Positions 23,020 to 32,602 of a stretch of 64,000 nucleotides of DNA are shown in pieces. This DNA is from Isoetes taiwanensis (taxonomy: Eukaryota > Streptophyta > Lycopodiopsida > Isoetales > Isoetaceae). Position numbers and translations under genes: made by a program. The first letter of the stretch is position 1. Each line of letters opens with the position of its first letter. The stretch is from the NCBI GenBank assembly GCA_021234155.1, contig JAJEKV010000046.1, positions 10,291,168-10,355,167 of the forward strand, in the 5' to 3' direction. The notes below the pieces were generated by a model that saw only the letters and a program-made list of their open reading frames with translations, was not told the DNA's origin and did not search any database.

Positions 23020-24940
23020 TGTTGACCCTCAACCTGGCTAGAGAGTCAAACACAAGAAGCCAACTTGAGTTTATGCTCAAGTTGGGGTTAGAACCTCCAG
23101 ATCACTTAAGGTGATCAGTCTACACAAGAATTTCTCAAAGCAAAAGCTCAAATATCAAGTATTCATACCTTTCCCAATTCAAGAATATGAAACCCTCACT
23201 CAAATCAATGTAGCTCTCATAGGTGGATTGATTTCCAAGGTCAAATGATTGTGACTTGTACAGAAAAGTTATAGGCAAGCAAGGGAGAAGATTTTGACCA
23301 AGTCTGAGTTCTAATCTGCAAGATATTCGATCTCAAAGTTGGGTCAATTTTTGGTCAATACCAGTCAAAACTACAAATAGATCTCAGAATTTTGTAACTT
23401 GAGTTGCAGAGGGAATTTTGAAGAGATTCCAAGACTGAGGTGAAGTATAGGTCCCAAAGGTGAGGGGCATGCAATCAAATCATATTTTGGATCATTGAAA
23501 CTATTTTTTTTGGCACTGTTTTGTGAATAACAGTCTAAAATTGTATCAGACAGAATGCAAAAAATGATAACTTGAGTTTGGAATGGTTTTTTTTTTCGAA
23601 CTTTTTGTGCACACAGGTGCAAATATGAGGGGAAAAGAAGGGCAAGTGATCATATGCAAGAAAAAATGATGGGATATCTTACTATAAAAATATTTGTGAG
23701 GCAAAAATACTAAAGGATCATGACAGTCAACTTTTTAAATACTTGGCAGGCAATTTTCATTGATATGAAGGTAATACAAGATGAGTAAAGGTCTCAGGAT
23801 CATAAATCAATCATCAAAATATCTCAGGGGGTCATAAAATAATATCATAACAGGAATATCAGTCCAATTTTCTCAAATCGAACTGTGGAACACTCAGATA
23901 CTTCATGAACGTCTTCAGATCATGCTCAGCATGTATCAATGTTGAGGTTTGATGCGTCTGGGCCTTCAAAAATCTTCTGTCATTGTTTTCCCAGTATATA
24001 TGTTTAGGTTTAACGGTTCCGGCATCTTAGAGCTTAAGTTTAGGCTTGATAGGATGCTTAAGGGCGGGAATACAGAAATAGGTAGTTTTCAGAGCCCAAC
24101 GACCCCATTCCGGCGTGATTCGAGCAATTTTCCAAACTTAGGGTTCTTCGACAGTATTTTTCCAGAAATTTCGCGATACGGTGGCCGTATTTTTTGAGGT
24201 ATAAACTAGGAATATGCTGTATTTAGCAATTTTAAGAAGCTGGGCCATGGTTCAAAAGATATCCAAAAATAATTATGAAGCTTTAGCCCTTTGGGTCTTA
24301 TGGCAACCCTAATATTTTGAGGAATATACTAGGTAGATACCATGACTGGAATATTCCATGGGGGATATTTGTGTAACATGGGCACTTAGGGCACAATGAA
24401 GTAAGGGGGTATAAAAGATTGCAAATAAGGGGTATTGGCAAGGGTGTGATGTGGGGAGTGAAAATAAAGCAAAAAGATATGAAATAGCAAGGGCATCTCA
24501 TGGGGGAAATAAAATGCATTAGAAAATGGACTTAAGCAAAGCAAAGTGTGATTTGCAAAAGGTGGGCAAGGAAGAGTATGGGTATAGGGGAAAATGACCA
24601 GGCAAAGTCAAAAGAGAATAAGAATATGGTATGAGGGTGGATAAAAACATGGCTAAGGGATGGAACCAAGTACCATGGGATCTTCCAAACTCTAACTTCC
24701 AATCTTCAAAAAGCATCTTCCAAACTTCTTTAACCCAGCATCCTTTTGACTAGCTTTGACCTCAAATAGAGTACCTTCCATGGGAGTTGACCTTGAATAT
24801 TGGTGTAGACCCTTGAAGATTAATGTTGTTTGACCTTCACATCAATGTTGACTACCAAGTTTCTTTTGATTTGATTTCTCAAAATGACTTGACCTAAATA
24901 CATGAACCAACAATTAGTATGTTGCCCTTTGGGGGCAACA
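23020..24940 (-). repeat. 3' LTR of element A (1.92 kb, complete)
   Basis: The minus strand begins TGTTGCCCCCAAAGGGCAACA at 24940 and ends GAGGGTCAACA at 23020. It contains TACGGTGGCCGTA (plus strand, 24178-24190), a short inverted repeat shared by the array LTRs. Its 3' half pairs with 21287-22211. Short open frames (24298-24519, 24519-24716) are not conserved with the array LTR frames and are not called. Confidence 0.85.
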
Positions 24941-25829
24941 TCTCGCCAAAACAAGAAAATGGCTGGTCCCCTCAGCCATAAGGGGTCTTCAACTTTGTAC
25001 CAAAGTGTCTAGGTGAGAGTTTTGGTGGAAAGAGGGTGTGAAGTGCAAGTGTTGATGGAATAGAGGTGATTATAGTGGTGTGAGGATATGAGTGGGTGAA
25101 GAAAGGTGAGAATGAGTGTGAATATGATAAGGTGGTGATGGAAATGGAGTGTATGAGATGAGGTGAGTGTGTAAATGTTGGAATCTCGCCAAAACAAGAA
25201 AATGTGTGAAAAAAGGGGTAAGAATGAGTGTGAATATGGTAGAGGTGGTGGTGGAAATGGAGTGTATGAGGGTGAAGTAAATGTGCAAAAGTTGAGATCT
25301 CGCCAAAACAAGAAAATGTATGCCTCCCTGATCCTTTAAGATGCAACTCTGCCATGATGGTGAAGCTGAATTGCAGAGTGCTTTCTTTTGGGAATGGAAA
25401 CAAGAATAAGGAGCCTAAATGGATAACATGACCACTTATGACAGATGAATAAAGATGGAGAAAGGATGCACCTGTCATGGAAACATACAAACAAGTTAAT
25501 CTTAACCTTTGCAACTCTGCTATGATGGAGAAGCTGATTTTGCAGAGTGCACACTTAGGGAAATAAAATGAAGAATAATGAAGGATACATGGCTAAGTGG
25601 AGGGTAGGACCACAATAAGACAGATGAATGTGGATGGAAAAAGGGTGCTCCTGCAAATGACACTTGGCAATTCATTAGTGGAAATCCTTGTCTTGAAGTT
25701 GTTTGATAGTTCAACCTCCATTCTAGCTATCTGCAAACATGAACTCAATGAAAACATTAATTCTAAGAATCAAAACAAAGTGAAATCTGTCCTATCTAAT
25801 CTTAACTTCAACTCTAACTTATCTAAGCT
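24941..25829 (-). other. 3' noncoding region of element A
   Basis: The region holds three plus-strand copies of CTCGCCAAAACAAGAAAATG (24942, 25188, 25297) around tracts that are C-poor on this strand. One more motif copy than elsewhere suggests a local duplication of motif plus tract. The GCAACTCTGCNATGATGG segment also repeats (25335, 25504). No conserved protein is seen. Confidence 0.7.
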
Positions 25830-27008
25830 CTAGAGCATAAAAAGGGACAAGCATATGTGCTGATCCCAATACCTTTTCAGATGGATAGTGTTGATGGGAT
25901 TTGGAAGTGGCACCCCTGAAGTTAATTCCTTTAGCCAATAAGAGTTGGTGCCTGCAGGCTCCAACACCTCATAGGGGCCTTCCCAAAGATTCTCAAACTT
26001 ACTTGCTGAGTCTTCCCTTGATTTATTCCACTTAAGAACTAGCTCTCCTGTTTTAAAGGTTCCTTGTATTTTATGAGCAGCTTTGAAAGCAGCCAAATCC
26101 TTGGCTTTTTTTAGCAGATTGGCATTTTTAGCCTCCATCCTGTATTCTTCTAAATGCAGAAGAGTGTCCAGTCTTTCCTGTAAGGCATATTCAAAAGGTA
26201 AACATAGTTTGTGAGCTAACCTTAGGGATGGGAGCTCAAGCTCTACTGGAAGCACAGCCTCAATGCCATAAACTAGATTGAAGGGTATATGAGTGGTTGC
26301 TGCTTTAATAGTGACTCTATAAGCCCAAAGAGCATCCACCAATTTGACATGCCAATCCTTTTGATTATCATCCACTGTTTTCTGCAAAATGCTTTTCAAA
26401 ACCTTATTAGTAGCTTCTGTTTGATCATTACCTTGAGGATAGGAGGAGGAGCTCTTAGTATGTTTGACCTTAAGAATAGTCAACAGATTAGCAATAACTT
26501 CAGTCACAAATGGAGTACCTCTATCAGAATGCAATTGTAGGGGGATACCAAACCGTGCACAAATATATTCATGTAGAAATTTTGCTGTTGTAATAGCATT
26601 GGCCTGTCTTAAAGGAATTGCTTCTGCCCACTTAGTAAAATAATCTGTGGCTACAATAATGTGCTGATGTTGTCCTGCAGAAGGGGGGTTAATAAGACCA
26701 ATATAATCCAGCCCCCATATTTGGAAAGGCCCTGGAGAAATGATAGGATTTAATGCAGCTGGGAGGAGGATCCTTTTGCCAAATATCTGACACTTATGAC
26801 AAGATTTTATAGCAGTATAACAATCTTTGAATATTGTAGGCCAATAATAACCTGGCCTGAGAATTTTCTTGGCAGTAGTATCTCCAGCAAAATGGCCTCC
26901 ACATACTCCTTCATGCATTTCTCTAATGATCAGAGCCGATTCTTCTTTATTGACACACCTCAGTAATAGTCCATCCCTGTTGACTTTACATAAAACATCA
27001 TTAATCAT
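25830..27008 (-). CDS. Integrase of element A (392 codons, lacks N-terminal end)
   Basis: The frame has the zinc-binding HHCC (MHEGVCGGH, SCHKCQ), the core Asp in WGLDYIG, the second Asp in HSDRGTPFV and Glu in QTEATNK, spaced as DDX35E. A C-terminal GPYEVLEPAGTNSYW block follows, then HLKRYWDQHI and the stop. No chromodomain is seen. An in-frame TAA at 27042 replaces a Gln codon of the other copies (CAA to TAA) and separates this from the frame upstream. The Met at the start is internal. It could encode the catalytic core but not a normal polyprotein. Confidence 0.85.
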   Translation of the reverse strand: MINDVLCKVNRDGLLLRCVNKEESALIIREMHEGVCGGHFAGDTTAKKILRPGYYWPTIFKDCYTAIKSCHKCQIFGKRILLPAALNPIISPGPFQIWGLDYIGLINPPSAGQHQHIIVATDYFTKWAEAIPLRQANAITTAKFLHEYICARFGIPLQLHSDRGTPFVTEVIANLLTILKVKHTKSSSSYPQGNDQTEATNKVLKSILQKTVDDNQKDWHVKLVDALWAYRVTIKAATTHIPFNLVYGIEAVLPVELELPSLRLAHKLCLPFEYALQERLDTLLHLEEYRMEAKNANLLKKAKDLAAFKAAHKIQGTFKTGELVLKWNKSREDSASKFENLWEGPYEVLEPAGTNSYWLKELTSGVPLPNPINTIHLKRYWDQHICLSLFML

Positions 27009-27041
27009 TTTAAATTGCCTACATTTTTCTTTAAATCTTCT

Positions 27042-27953
27042 TTACTGGCTCGAAGTCAGCCCTGAGGGCATTTCCTTGAATTGTAGAAAATTTTTTATAG
27101 GTAGCTGCCAATCCTGTTGGTTCTGCTCTTCATCCTCTGCCTGCAAATAAGCTAAGGCATCCACAAAGTCAACAACTTCTACTGCATCCTCATGATCAAA
27201 GAAAATGTAAGGTAAATAAAGGCTGGGACTCTTCACCTGATGTAACTCCTTAATGGAAATATCAAAGGTTTGTAGCTTACAAGCCCACCTTTGAATTTTT
27301 GGTTTAGAAGTAGCCTTACCAAACAACAACCCTGTTGGATTTTGCTTCATATAAACTTGAACAGAACTCTTCAATAGTAGGTGACCTTGTCTGTCAATAA
27401 GGAACATAAGAGCAGCAGCACTCTTCTCCATTCTGGTGTATTTTTCTTCAGTTGAACTCCACTGTTTGCTAACAAAAGCTATGGTATGTTTGTCCTGTAG
27501 AATAGCTAGACCTATGGCCTTTTTAGTGATAGTAATATAAACCTCAAATGGCTTGTCCAAATCAGGTTTTTGTAAAAGAGTAGCTTCACAATTGGACTTT
27601 ATAAGTAACTCAAAAGACTCTTGGCAATCTGATGACCATGCGACAGGGACATACTTGCTTTCAGATTTAGAAATCCTGCCTATCCTTGTCAGTTTAGAAA
27701 TAGGACTTATAATGTGAGCAAAATTAGGAATATACATCCTAAGAAAACTAGTCATGCCAATAAAACTTTTGACCTGCTTCAGATTCTTGGGGGGTACCAG
27801 TTTTTTGAGAGCTTCAACCTTTTCTTGTGCCACTTGTATTCCATTGTTGGACACTTCATGCCCCAAAAGTTGCCCTTTGGATGCAAAAAAAAATACATTT
27901 CTTTGGGTTGAGGTTGACTCCAGAGTCTCTGCACAAAGAGCATATTTTTGCAA
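27042..27953 (-). pseudogene. RT thumb, degenerate RH and integrase N-terminal part of element A
   Basis: 303 open codons. Residues ~27-90 are the RT end (LLGHEVSNNGIQV, then the FIGM segment). Residues ~135-250 are RH. By alignment with the gypsy RH consensus, the first catalytic Asp is Thr141, the Glu is kept (Glu176) and the third acid is Lys203, so cleavage activity is unlikely. An acidic FFDHEDAVEVVDFVDAL region follows, and the frame stops at the premature TAA. Upstream a frameshift in a run of nine A bases (27886-27894) separates it from the RT palm. Confidence 0.8.
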
Positions 27954-28366
27954 GCAATTCCAAATGATTAGTAGGGTGAGATCCTAAACACAGGTCATCC
28001 AAGTAAACTCTGAATTCTTGAGGAGACATAGGTCTAAAAATAACATCCATAGCTCTCTGGAAAGTGGCAGGTGCATTCATCAATCCAAAAGGCATTCTTT
28101 TCATTGCATAAGTTCCCCAAGGGGTAATAAAAGAGGTTTTTGGTTGATCTTCTTCCTTAATGCTAATTTGATTAAATCCTGAGAATCCATCCAAAAATGA
28201 GTAGACTTCCTTTCCTGCTATAGCATATAAGATTTCTTCTAAAAAAGGCAAGGGATAGCAGTCTTTGATGGTGGCTTTGTTGAGATCTCGATAATCAAAT
28301 AACACCCGCATCTAACATTTTATCCAACTCATCCTTGATTAATCCCATCAATGAGGCATTAATTCT
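27856..28366 (-). pseudogene. RT palm of element A, first copy in the duplication
   Basis: 151 open codons (to 28311) hold YRDLNKATIKDCYPLPFLEE, FLDGFSGFNQISI, TPWGTYAMKRMPFGL and the catalytic YLDD at residues 103-106. About 90 bases just upstream, coding WVSCIVPVEKKSGALRI, are deleted relative to the second copy at 30515-30605. A frameshift ends the frame after NPKKC. Confidence 0.85.
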
Positions 28367-28368
28367 TC

Positions 28369-29184
28369 TCAGTTTTTGAAAATAGGCTTACATCCCTCTT
28401 TAGTCTTGATTTCAAATTGGCATACCTCAGCTTTGATACCAGTGAGCTCAGAATAATCCCAGGCAAAGACATCCTTCCTTTCTTCAAAAAACATTTGTAT
28501 ATTTTCCCTATTCTGATATTCAATCAAGTCTCCAACAAACAGGGTTCTAGTCTTACCATTTTTTGTGATTGTAATCTCCTCAGTGCTCTTTTCTTCTGAT
28601 GCATTGATGGTTAAGAAAGGACAAAGTGCCTTTACCTCACTAGCATCAAGATCTTCTTCTGGAATGGCTCCTTCAGTTAAATGTGACATGAGAGTTTCTC
28701 TACATAAGGCATCAGCTTCCACATTTTTCTCTCTTGGTATGTGAGTGATTACCCATGAAGCAAAACTCGAGAGTACTCCCATTACTTGGTTTTTTAGGAG
28801 CTCCATATCTGCATTTTTTGTTTGATAATCTCCTACAACTTGTCTACAAATCAATTGTGAGTCACCATAAATGTGAATGTTAGCAATATCCATAGCTTTA
28901 GCCTCTTGCAGACCTGCAATCAAAGCCTTGTATTCTGCTACATTAGTTGTGACTTGGGGAAAGATTCTTCCTACTTTAGCTAAAAGTTTGTGAGAAGAGT
29001 CTTTCAAAATAGCAGCAGATGATGCAATATTTAGTTTTTTAGAAATACCTCCATCAAACCATAGAAATCCTGATGGTCCTTGTCTGCTGGGGAGTGCACA
29101 CTCCATAATAAGAGGAACCATATCATATTTCCTTGGTCTTGTATTTTTTATCCTGTAAGACCCCAAAGGTTCTTCAATCAGCAT
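28369..29184 (-). CDS. Archaeal-type RNase H with flanking linkers (271 codons)
   Basis: Residues 1-40 are a linker after protease. The RNase H runs ~41-165 with the four acids in order: Asp44 (FDGGIS), Glu84 (NVAEYKALIAGL), Asp108 (IYGDSQLI) and Asp158 (NVEADALCRETL). A linker to RT follows (~166-271) with DVFAWDYSEL and CQFEIKTKEGCKP. It is the best-preserved aRH in the window. The protease frame upstream ends at a Trp-to-stop change. The family is known in plant Tat elements, where it supplies RNase H activity. The position before RT is seen in every copy here. Confidence 0.85.
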   Translation of the reverse strand: MLIEEPLGSYRIKNTRPRKYDMVPLIMECALPSRQGPSGFLWFDGGISKKLNIASSAAILKDSSHKLLAKVGRIFPQVTTNVAEYKALIAGLQEAKAMDIANIHIYGDSQLICRQVVGDYQTKNADMELLKNQVMGVLSSFASWVITHIPREKNVEADALCRETLMSHLTEGAIPEEDLDASEVKALCPFLTINASEEKSTEEITITKNGKTRTLFVGDLIEYQNRENIQMFFEERKDVFAWDYSELTGIKAEVCQFEIKTKEGCKPIFKN

Positions 29185-29286
29185 TTCCTTAATAAAATTT
29201 ACCTCTTCTTTGGAGCCATAGGAGCCATCTTGAATGTAAATTGTGGCAGTTTGAGAACCATTGGAGATGGTACATCTCCCTTGAGA

Positions 29287-30027
29287 CTAGACTGGTCTAG
29301 CATCCATAGTGGCTAACCATCTTCTCCCTAGAAGTAGATCATAGATGTCAGATTCATCCCCTATATCTTCAAAAGCTACTACAATAAAGTTAGCAGCTAC
29401 AGTTATGCCCTCTGTATTAACAGGCACCTTAGTTACCACACCAATAGGGTTAATCTTAGCATTATAAAAAGATCTTAATAATATAGAAGCTTTCTTGTCC
29501 ACCTTGAAACCACATTTTTTCATAATGTGATATGGCATGATGTTTAGGGGAGATCCCCCATCAAGTAACACATTTGAGAAGGTATAACCTCCTAAACCAG
29601 TTGAACATGTGAATGCCCCAGGGTCTTCTTCATTCTGTGCTAAAACAAGGTTAGTGGCATCAGTAAAATTCACACAAGCATTTAATATCTCACCACCAGT
29701 TTGCTGCAGTACTCTCTTTCTATAATTAGGTGCAATCTTTAGCAATGTGAAAAGATCCACACTTACTTTGGAATTTTTGAGCAAAACATCAACTTTATCA
29801 AAGTCTTGATCTTTCTTACCATGTTTCTGCTGAGGAGGTGGAGCTATAATTTGAGCAGGTGATTCCACCACAGGTGGTGAAGACCTAGCAGTGGGATGCC
29901 TACTTGATTCAGCATGTACATGAGCTTCATTCATGCTTCTAGTTTGCACCACCATAACTTCTTCAGATCTAGGAACTTCTGTAGCTTGAATAAATCTTAT
30001 GGAGGTACTTGGTTCAGCAAATCTCAT
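29287..30027 (-). CDS. Aspartic protease of element A, first copy (246 codons)
   Basis: A Pro/Gln/Lys-rich linker is followed by the LFTLLKIAPNYRKRVLQQT segment, the active-site block LLDGGSPLNIMPYHIM and LLLGRRWLATMDARPV. The frame stops at TAG (29287-29289), where the second copy reads TGG (VWSQGRC), so a single G-to-A change cuts it from the aRH linker. Part of a polyprotein; it would mature Gag and Pol. Confidence 0.8.
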   Translation of the reverse strand: MRFAEPSTSIRFIQATEVPRSEEVMVVQTRSMNEAHVHAESSRHPTARSSPPVVESPAQIIAPPPQQKHGKKDQDFDKVDVLLKNSKVSVDLFTLLKIAPNYRKRVLQQTGGEILNACVNFTDATNLVLAQNEEDPGAFTCSTGLGGYTFSNVLLDGGSPLNIMPYHIMKKCGFKVDKKASILLRSFYNAKINPIGVVTKVPVNTEGITVAANFIVVAFEDIGDESDIYDLLLGRRWLATMDARPV

Positions 30028-30112
30028 AGGAGGTTTAGGCTCTGGTCTCTCTTTTCTTTCTCCTGCTTAGCAAAATATTCCTTAACAACACACCTAACAT
30101 CAGTATGGCCAA

Positions 30113-30760
30113 CATTTCTTTGGGTTAAGGTTGATTCCAGAGTCCCTGCACAAAGAGCATATTTTTGCAAGCAATTCCAAGTGATTAGTAGGATGAGATC
30201 CTAAGCAAAGGTCATCCAAGTAGACTCTGAATTCTTGAGGAGACATAAGTCTAAAAATAACATCCATAGCTCTCTGGAAAGTGGCAGGTGCATTCATTAG
30301 TCCAAAAGGCATTCTTTTCATTGCATAAGTTCCCCAAGGGGTAATAAAAGAAGTCTTTGGTTGATATTCCTCCTTAATACCAATTTGATTAAACCCTGAG
30401 AATCCATCTAAAAATGACTACACCTCTTTTCCTGCTACAGCATATAAGATTTCTTCTAAAAAAGGCAAGGGATAACAATCTTTAATAGTGGCTTTGTTGA
30501 GATCTCGATAATCAATGCAAATTCTTAAGGCACCACTTTTTTTTTTTTCTACAGGTACAATGCAAGATACCCATTCTGGATTAATGATTTCAATGATAAC
30601 ACCCGCATCTAGCATTTTATCCAACTCATCTTTGATTAGTCCCATCAATGAAGCATTATTTTTTCTCAGTTTTTGAAAGACAGGCTTATATCCTTCTTTG
30701 ATCTTAATTTCAAATTGGCATACCTCAGCTTTATTACCAGTGAGCTCGGAATAATCCCAG
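30113..30760 (-). pseudogene. RT palm, second copy in the duplication
   Basis: Frames at 30113-30321 (MKRMPFGLMNAPATF, YLDDLCLG, NLNPKKC) and 30418-30760 (WVSCIVPVEKKKSGALRI, YRDLNKATIKDCYPLPFLEE). The frame is cut by TAG at ~30418, where copy 1 has the Tyr codon of EVYSFLDG, and an extra Lys sits in the EKKKSG run. RT ends abruptly at the duplication joint and lacks the thumb. Confidence 0.8.
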
Positions 30761-31320
30761 GCAAATACATCCTTCCTTTCTTCAAAAAACATTTGTATTT
30801 GATATTCAATCAAATCTCCAACAAACAGGGTTCTAGTCTTACCATTTTTTGTGATTGTAATCTCTTCAGTGTCTTTTTCCTCTGATGCATTAATGGTTAG
30901 AATGGGATAAAGTTCTTTTACCTCACTAGCATCAAGATCTTCCTCTGGAATAGCTCCCTCAGTTAAATGTGACATGAGAGTTTCTCTACATAAGGCATCA
31001 ACTTCCACATTTTTCTCTCTTGGTATGTGAGTGATCTCCCATGAAGCAAAACTCGAGAGTACTCCCATTACTTGATTTTTTAAGAGCTCCATATCTGCAT
31101 TTTTTTGTTTGGTAATCTCCTGAAACTTGTCTACAGATTAATTGTGAGTCACCATAGATGTGAATGTTAGCAATATCCATAGCTTTGGTCTCCTGAAGAC
31201 CTGCAATCAAAGCCTTATATTCTGCTACATTAGATGTGACTTGGGGGAAGATTCTTCCTACCTTAGCTAAAAGTTTGTGAGAAGAATCTTTCAAAATAGC
31301 AGCAGATGATGCAATATTTA
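30761..31320 (-). pseudogene. aRH, second copy in the duplication
   Basis: NVAEYKALIAGLQETKAM, IYGDSQLICRQVSGDY and, after a frameshift at a T run near 31098-31104, ITHIPREKNVEVDALCRETL. Glu, Asp and Asp of the catalytic set are present. The first Asp lies in a block cut by a stop at ~31326 (FDRGIS, with Arg in place of the first Gly). A 9-12 base deletion removes ENIQ-like residues in the RT linker at 30798. Confidence 0.8.
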
Positions 31321-31324
31321 ATTT

Positions 31325-31883
31325 TTAAGAAATACCTCTATCAAACCATAAGAATCCTGATGGTCCCTGTCTGTTGGGGAGTGCACATTCCATAATAAGA
31401 GGAACCATTTCATATTTTCTTGGTCTTGTATTTTTTATTCTGTAAGATCCCAAAGGTTCTTCAATCAGCATTTCCTTAATAAAGTTTACCTCTTCTTTGG
31501 AGCCATAGGAGCCATCTTGATTGTAAATTGTAGCAGTTTGAGAGCCATTGGAGATGATACATCTCCCTTGAGACCAGACTGGCCTAGCATCCACAGTGGC
31601 TAACCATCTCCTCCCTAAAAGTAGATCATAGATGTCAGATTCATCCCCTATATCTTCAAAAGCCACTACAATAAAGTTAGCAGCTACAGTTATGCCTTCT
31701 GTATTAACAGGCACTTTAGTCACCACACCAATAGGAGTAATCTTAGCATTATAAAAAAATCTTAATAATATAGAAGCTTTTTTGTCCACCTCGAAACCAC
31801 ATTTCTTCATAATGTAATATGGCATGATGTTTATGGGGGATCCCCCATCACGTAACACATTTGAGAAGGTATAACCCCCTAAG
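31325..31883 (-). pseudogene. Protease C-terminal part and linker, second copy
   Basis: The minus-strand frame gives LGGYTFSNVLRDGGSPINIM (LLDGG in other copies; Leu to Arg next to the catalytic Asp), then LLLGRRWLATVDARPVWSQG and the linker FIKEMLIEEPLGSYRI. At its upstream end it meets the inverted block, so the knuckle-to-protease linker is in the wrong orientation. Confidence 0.8.
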
Positions 31884-32214
31884 TATGAATGAAGCCAATG
31901 TACATGTTGAATCAAGTAGACATTCCACTGCCAGGTCCTCACCACCTATAATGGAATCACCTGCTCAAATGATAGCTCCACCTCCACAGCAAAAATATGG
32001 TAAGAAAGACCAAGACCTTGATGAAGTTGATGTTTTGCTCAAAAACTCCAAAGTAAGTGTGGATCTCTTCACCTTGCTAAAAATTGCACCTAGCTATAGA
32101 AAAAGAGTACTTCAGCAAACTGGTGGTGAGCAATTGAATGCTTGTGTAAATTTCACTGATGCCACTAACCTTGTTCTAGCACAGAATGAAGAAGACCCTG
32201 GGGCATTTACATGT
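31884..32214 (+). other. In-place inversion of the knuckle-protease linker
   Basis: About 330 bases read on the plus strand as MNEANVHVESSRHSTARSS onward to EEDPGAFTC, while both flanks read on the minus strand. Flanking minus-strand sequence ends at VMVVQT on one side and resumes at LGGYTFSN on the other, the residues that would adjoin if the block were turned round. Both breakpoints lie at or next to ATG/CATG sequence. Confidence 0.8.
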
Positions 32215-32602
32215 TTGCACTACCATAACTTCTTCAGCTTTGGGAACTTCTGTAGCCTGAATAAACCTTATAGAAGTACTTGGTTCAGCAAATCTCATAG
32301 GAGGTTTGGGTTCTGGTCTCTTTTCCTTTTCCTGCTTAGCAAAGTATTCCTTAACAGCACACTTGATGTCAGTATGGCCAATTTTCTTTACAAAAAGAAC
32401 AAATGGGACATTCCTTTCCAAAGTGACCTTTCCTATTGCATTTAGGACACACTTGCCAATAGCAGATTTCTGATGGATGAGAGTTCCTATCGCAATGAAT
32501 ACATTCAGGATAAGTTCTACCTGTTCTTGTAGCCTTGAGTTCAACCAATTGTTTGGTTAATTCTGCTAAAGCCTCAGTAACTTTAGATAGGTCTGCCTTA
32601 AC
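32215..32602 (-). pseudogene. Nucleocapsid (zinc knuckles) of element A
   Basis: The minus strand holds the three-knuckle region at 32365-32500: ECIHC, CPKCNRKGHFGKEC-type and CSFCKKIGHTDIKC-type segments, but in two frames because of an indel near 32415. The frame upstream to gag is continuous except for one TAG at 32603. It ends at the inversion joint. Confidence 0.7.

Larger units (their letters stand above)
27901..32371 (-). repeat. Direct tandem duplication of knuckle-end/protease/aRH/RT (about 2.2 kb x 2)
   Basis: Unit 1 is ~27901-30112 and unit 2 ~30113-32371, both minus strand. The joint at 30112/30113 fuses the RT sequence ending NPKKC to the middle of the knuckle region (GHTDV). 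Unit 1 has the ~90-bp RT deletion; unit 2 has the inversion at 31884-32214 and a nonsense codon. The units differ by scattered substitutions, so the duplication is not brand new. Confidence 0.8.

Noticed and set aside
25009-25514. Overlapping minus-strand frames of 78-180 codons rich in His, Ser and Phe
   Set aside because: They fall in the skewed 3' noncoding tract of element A, and several frames are open together, as expected from composition.
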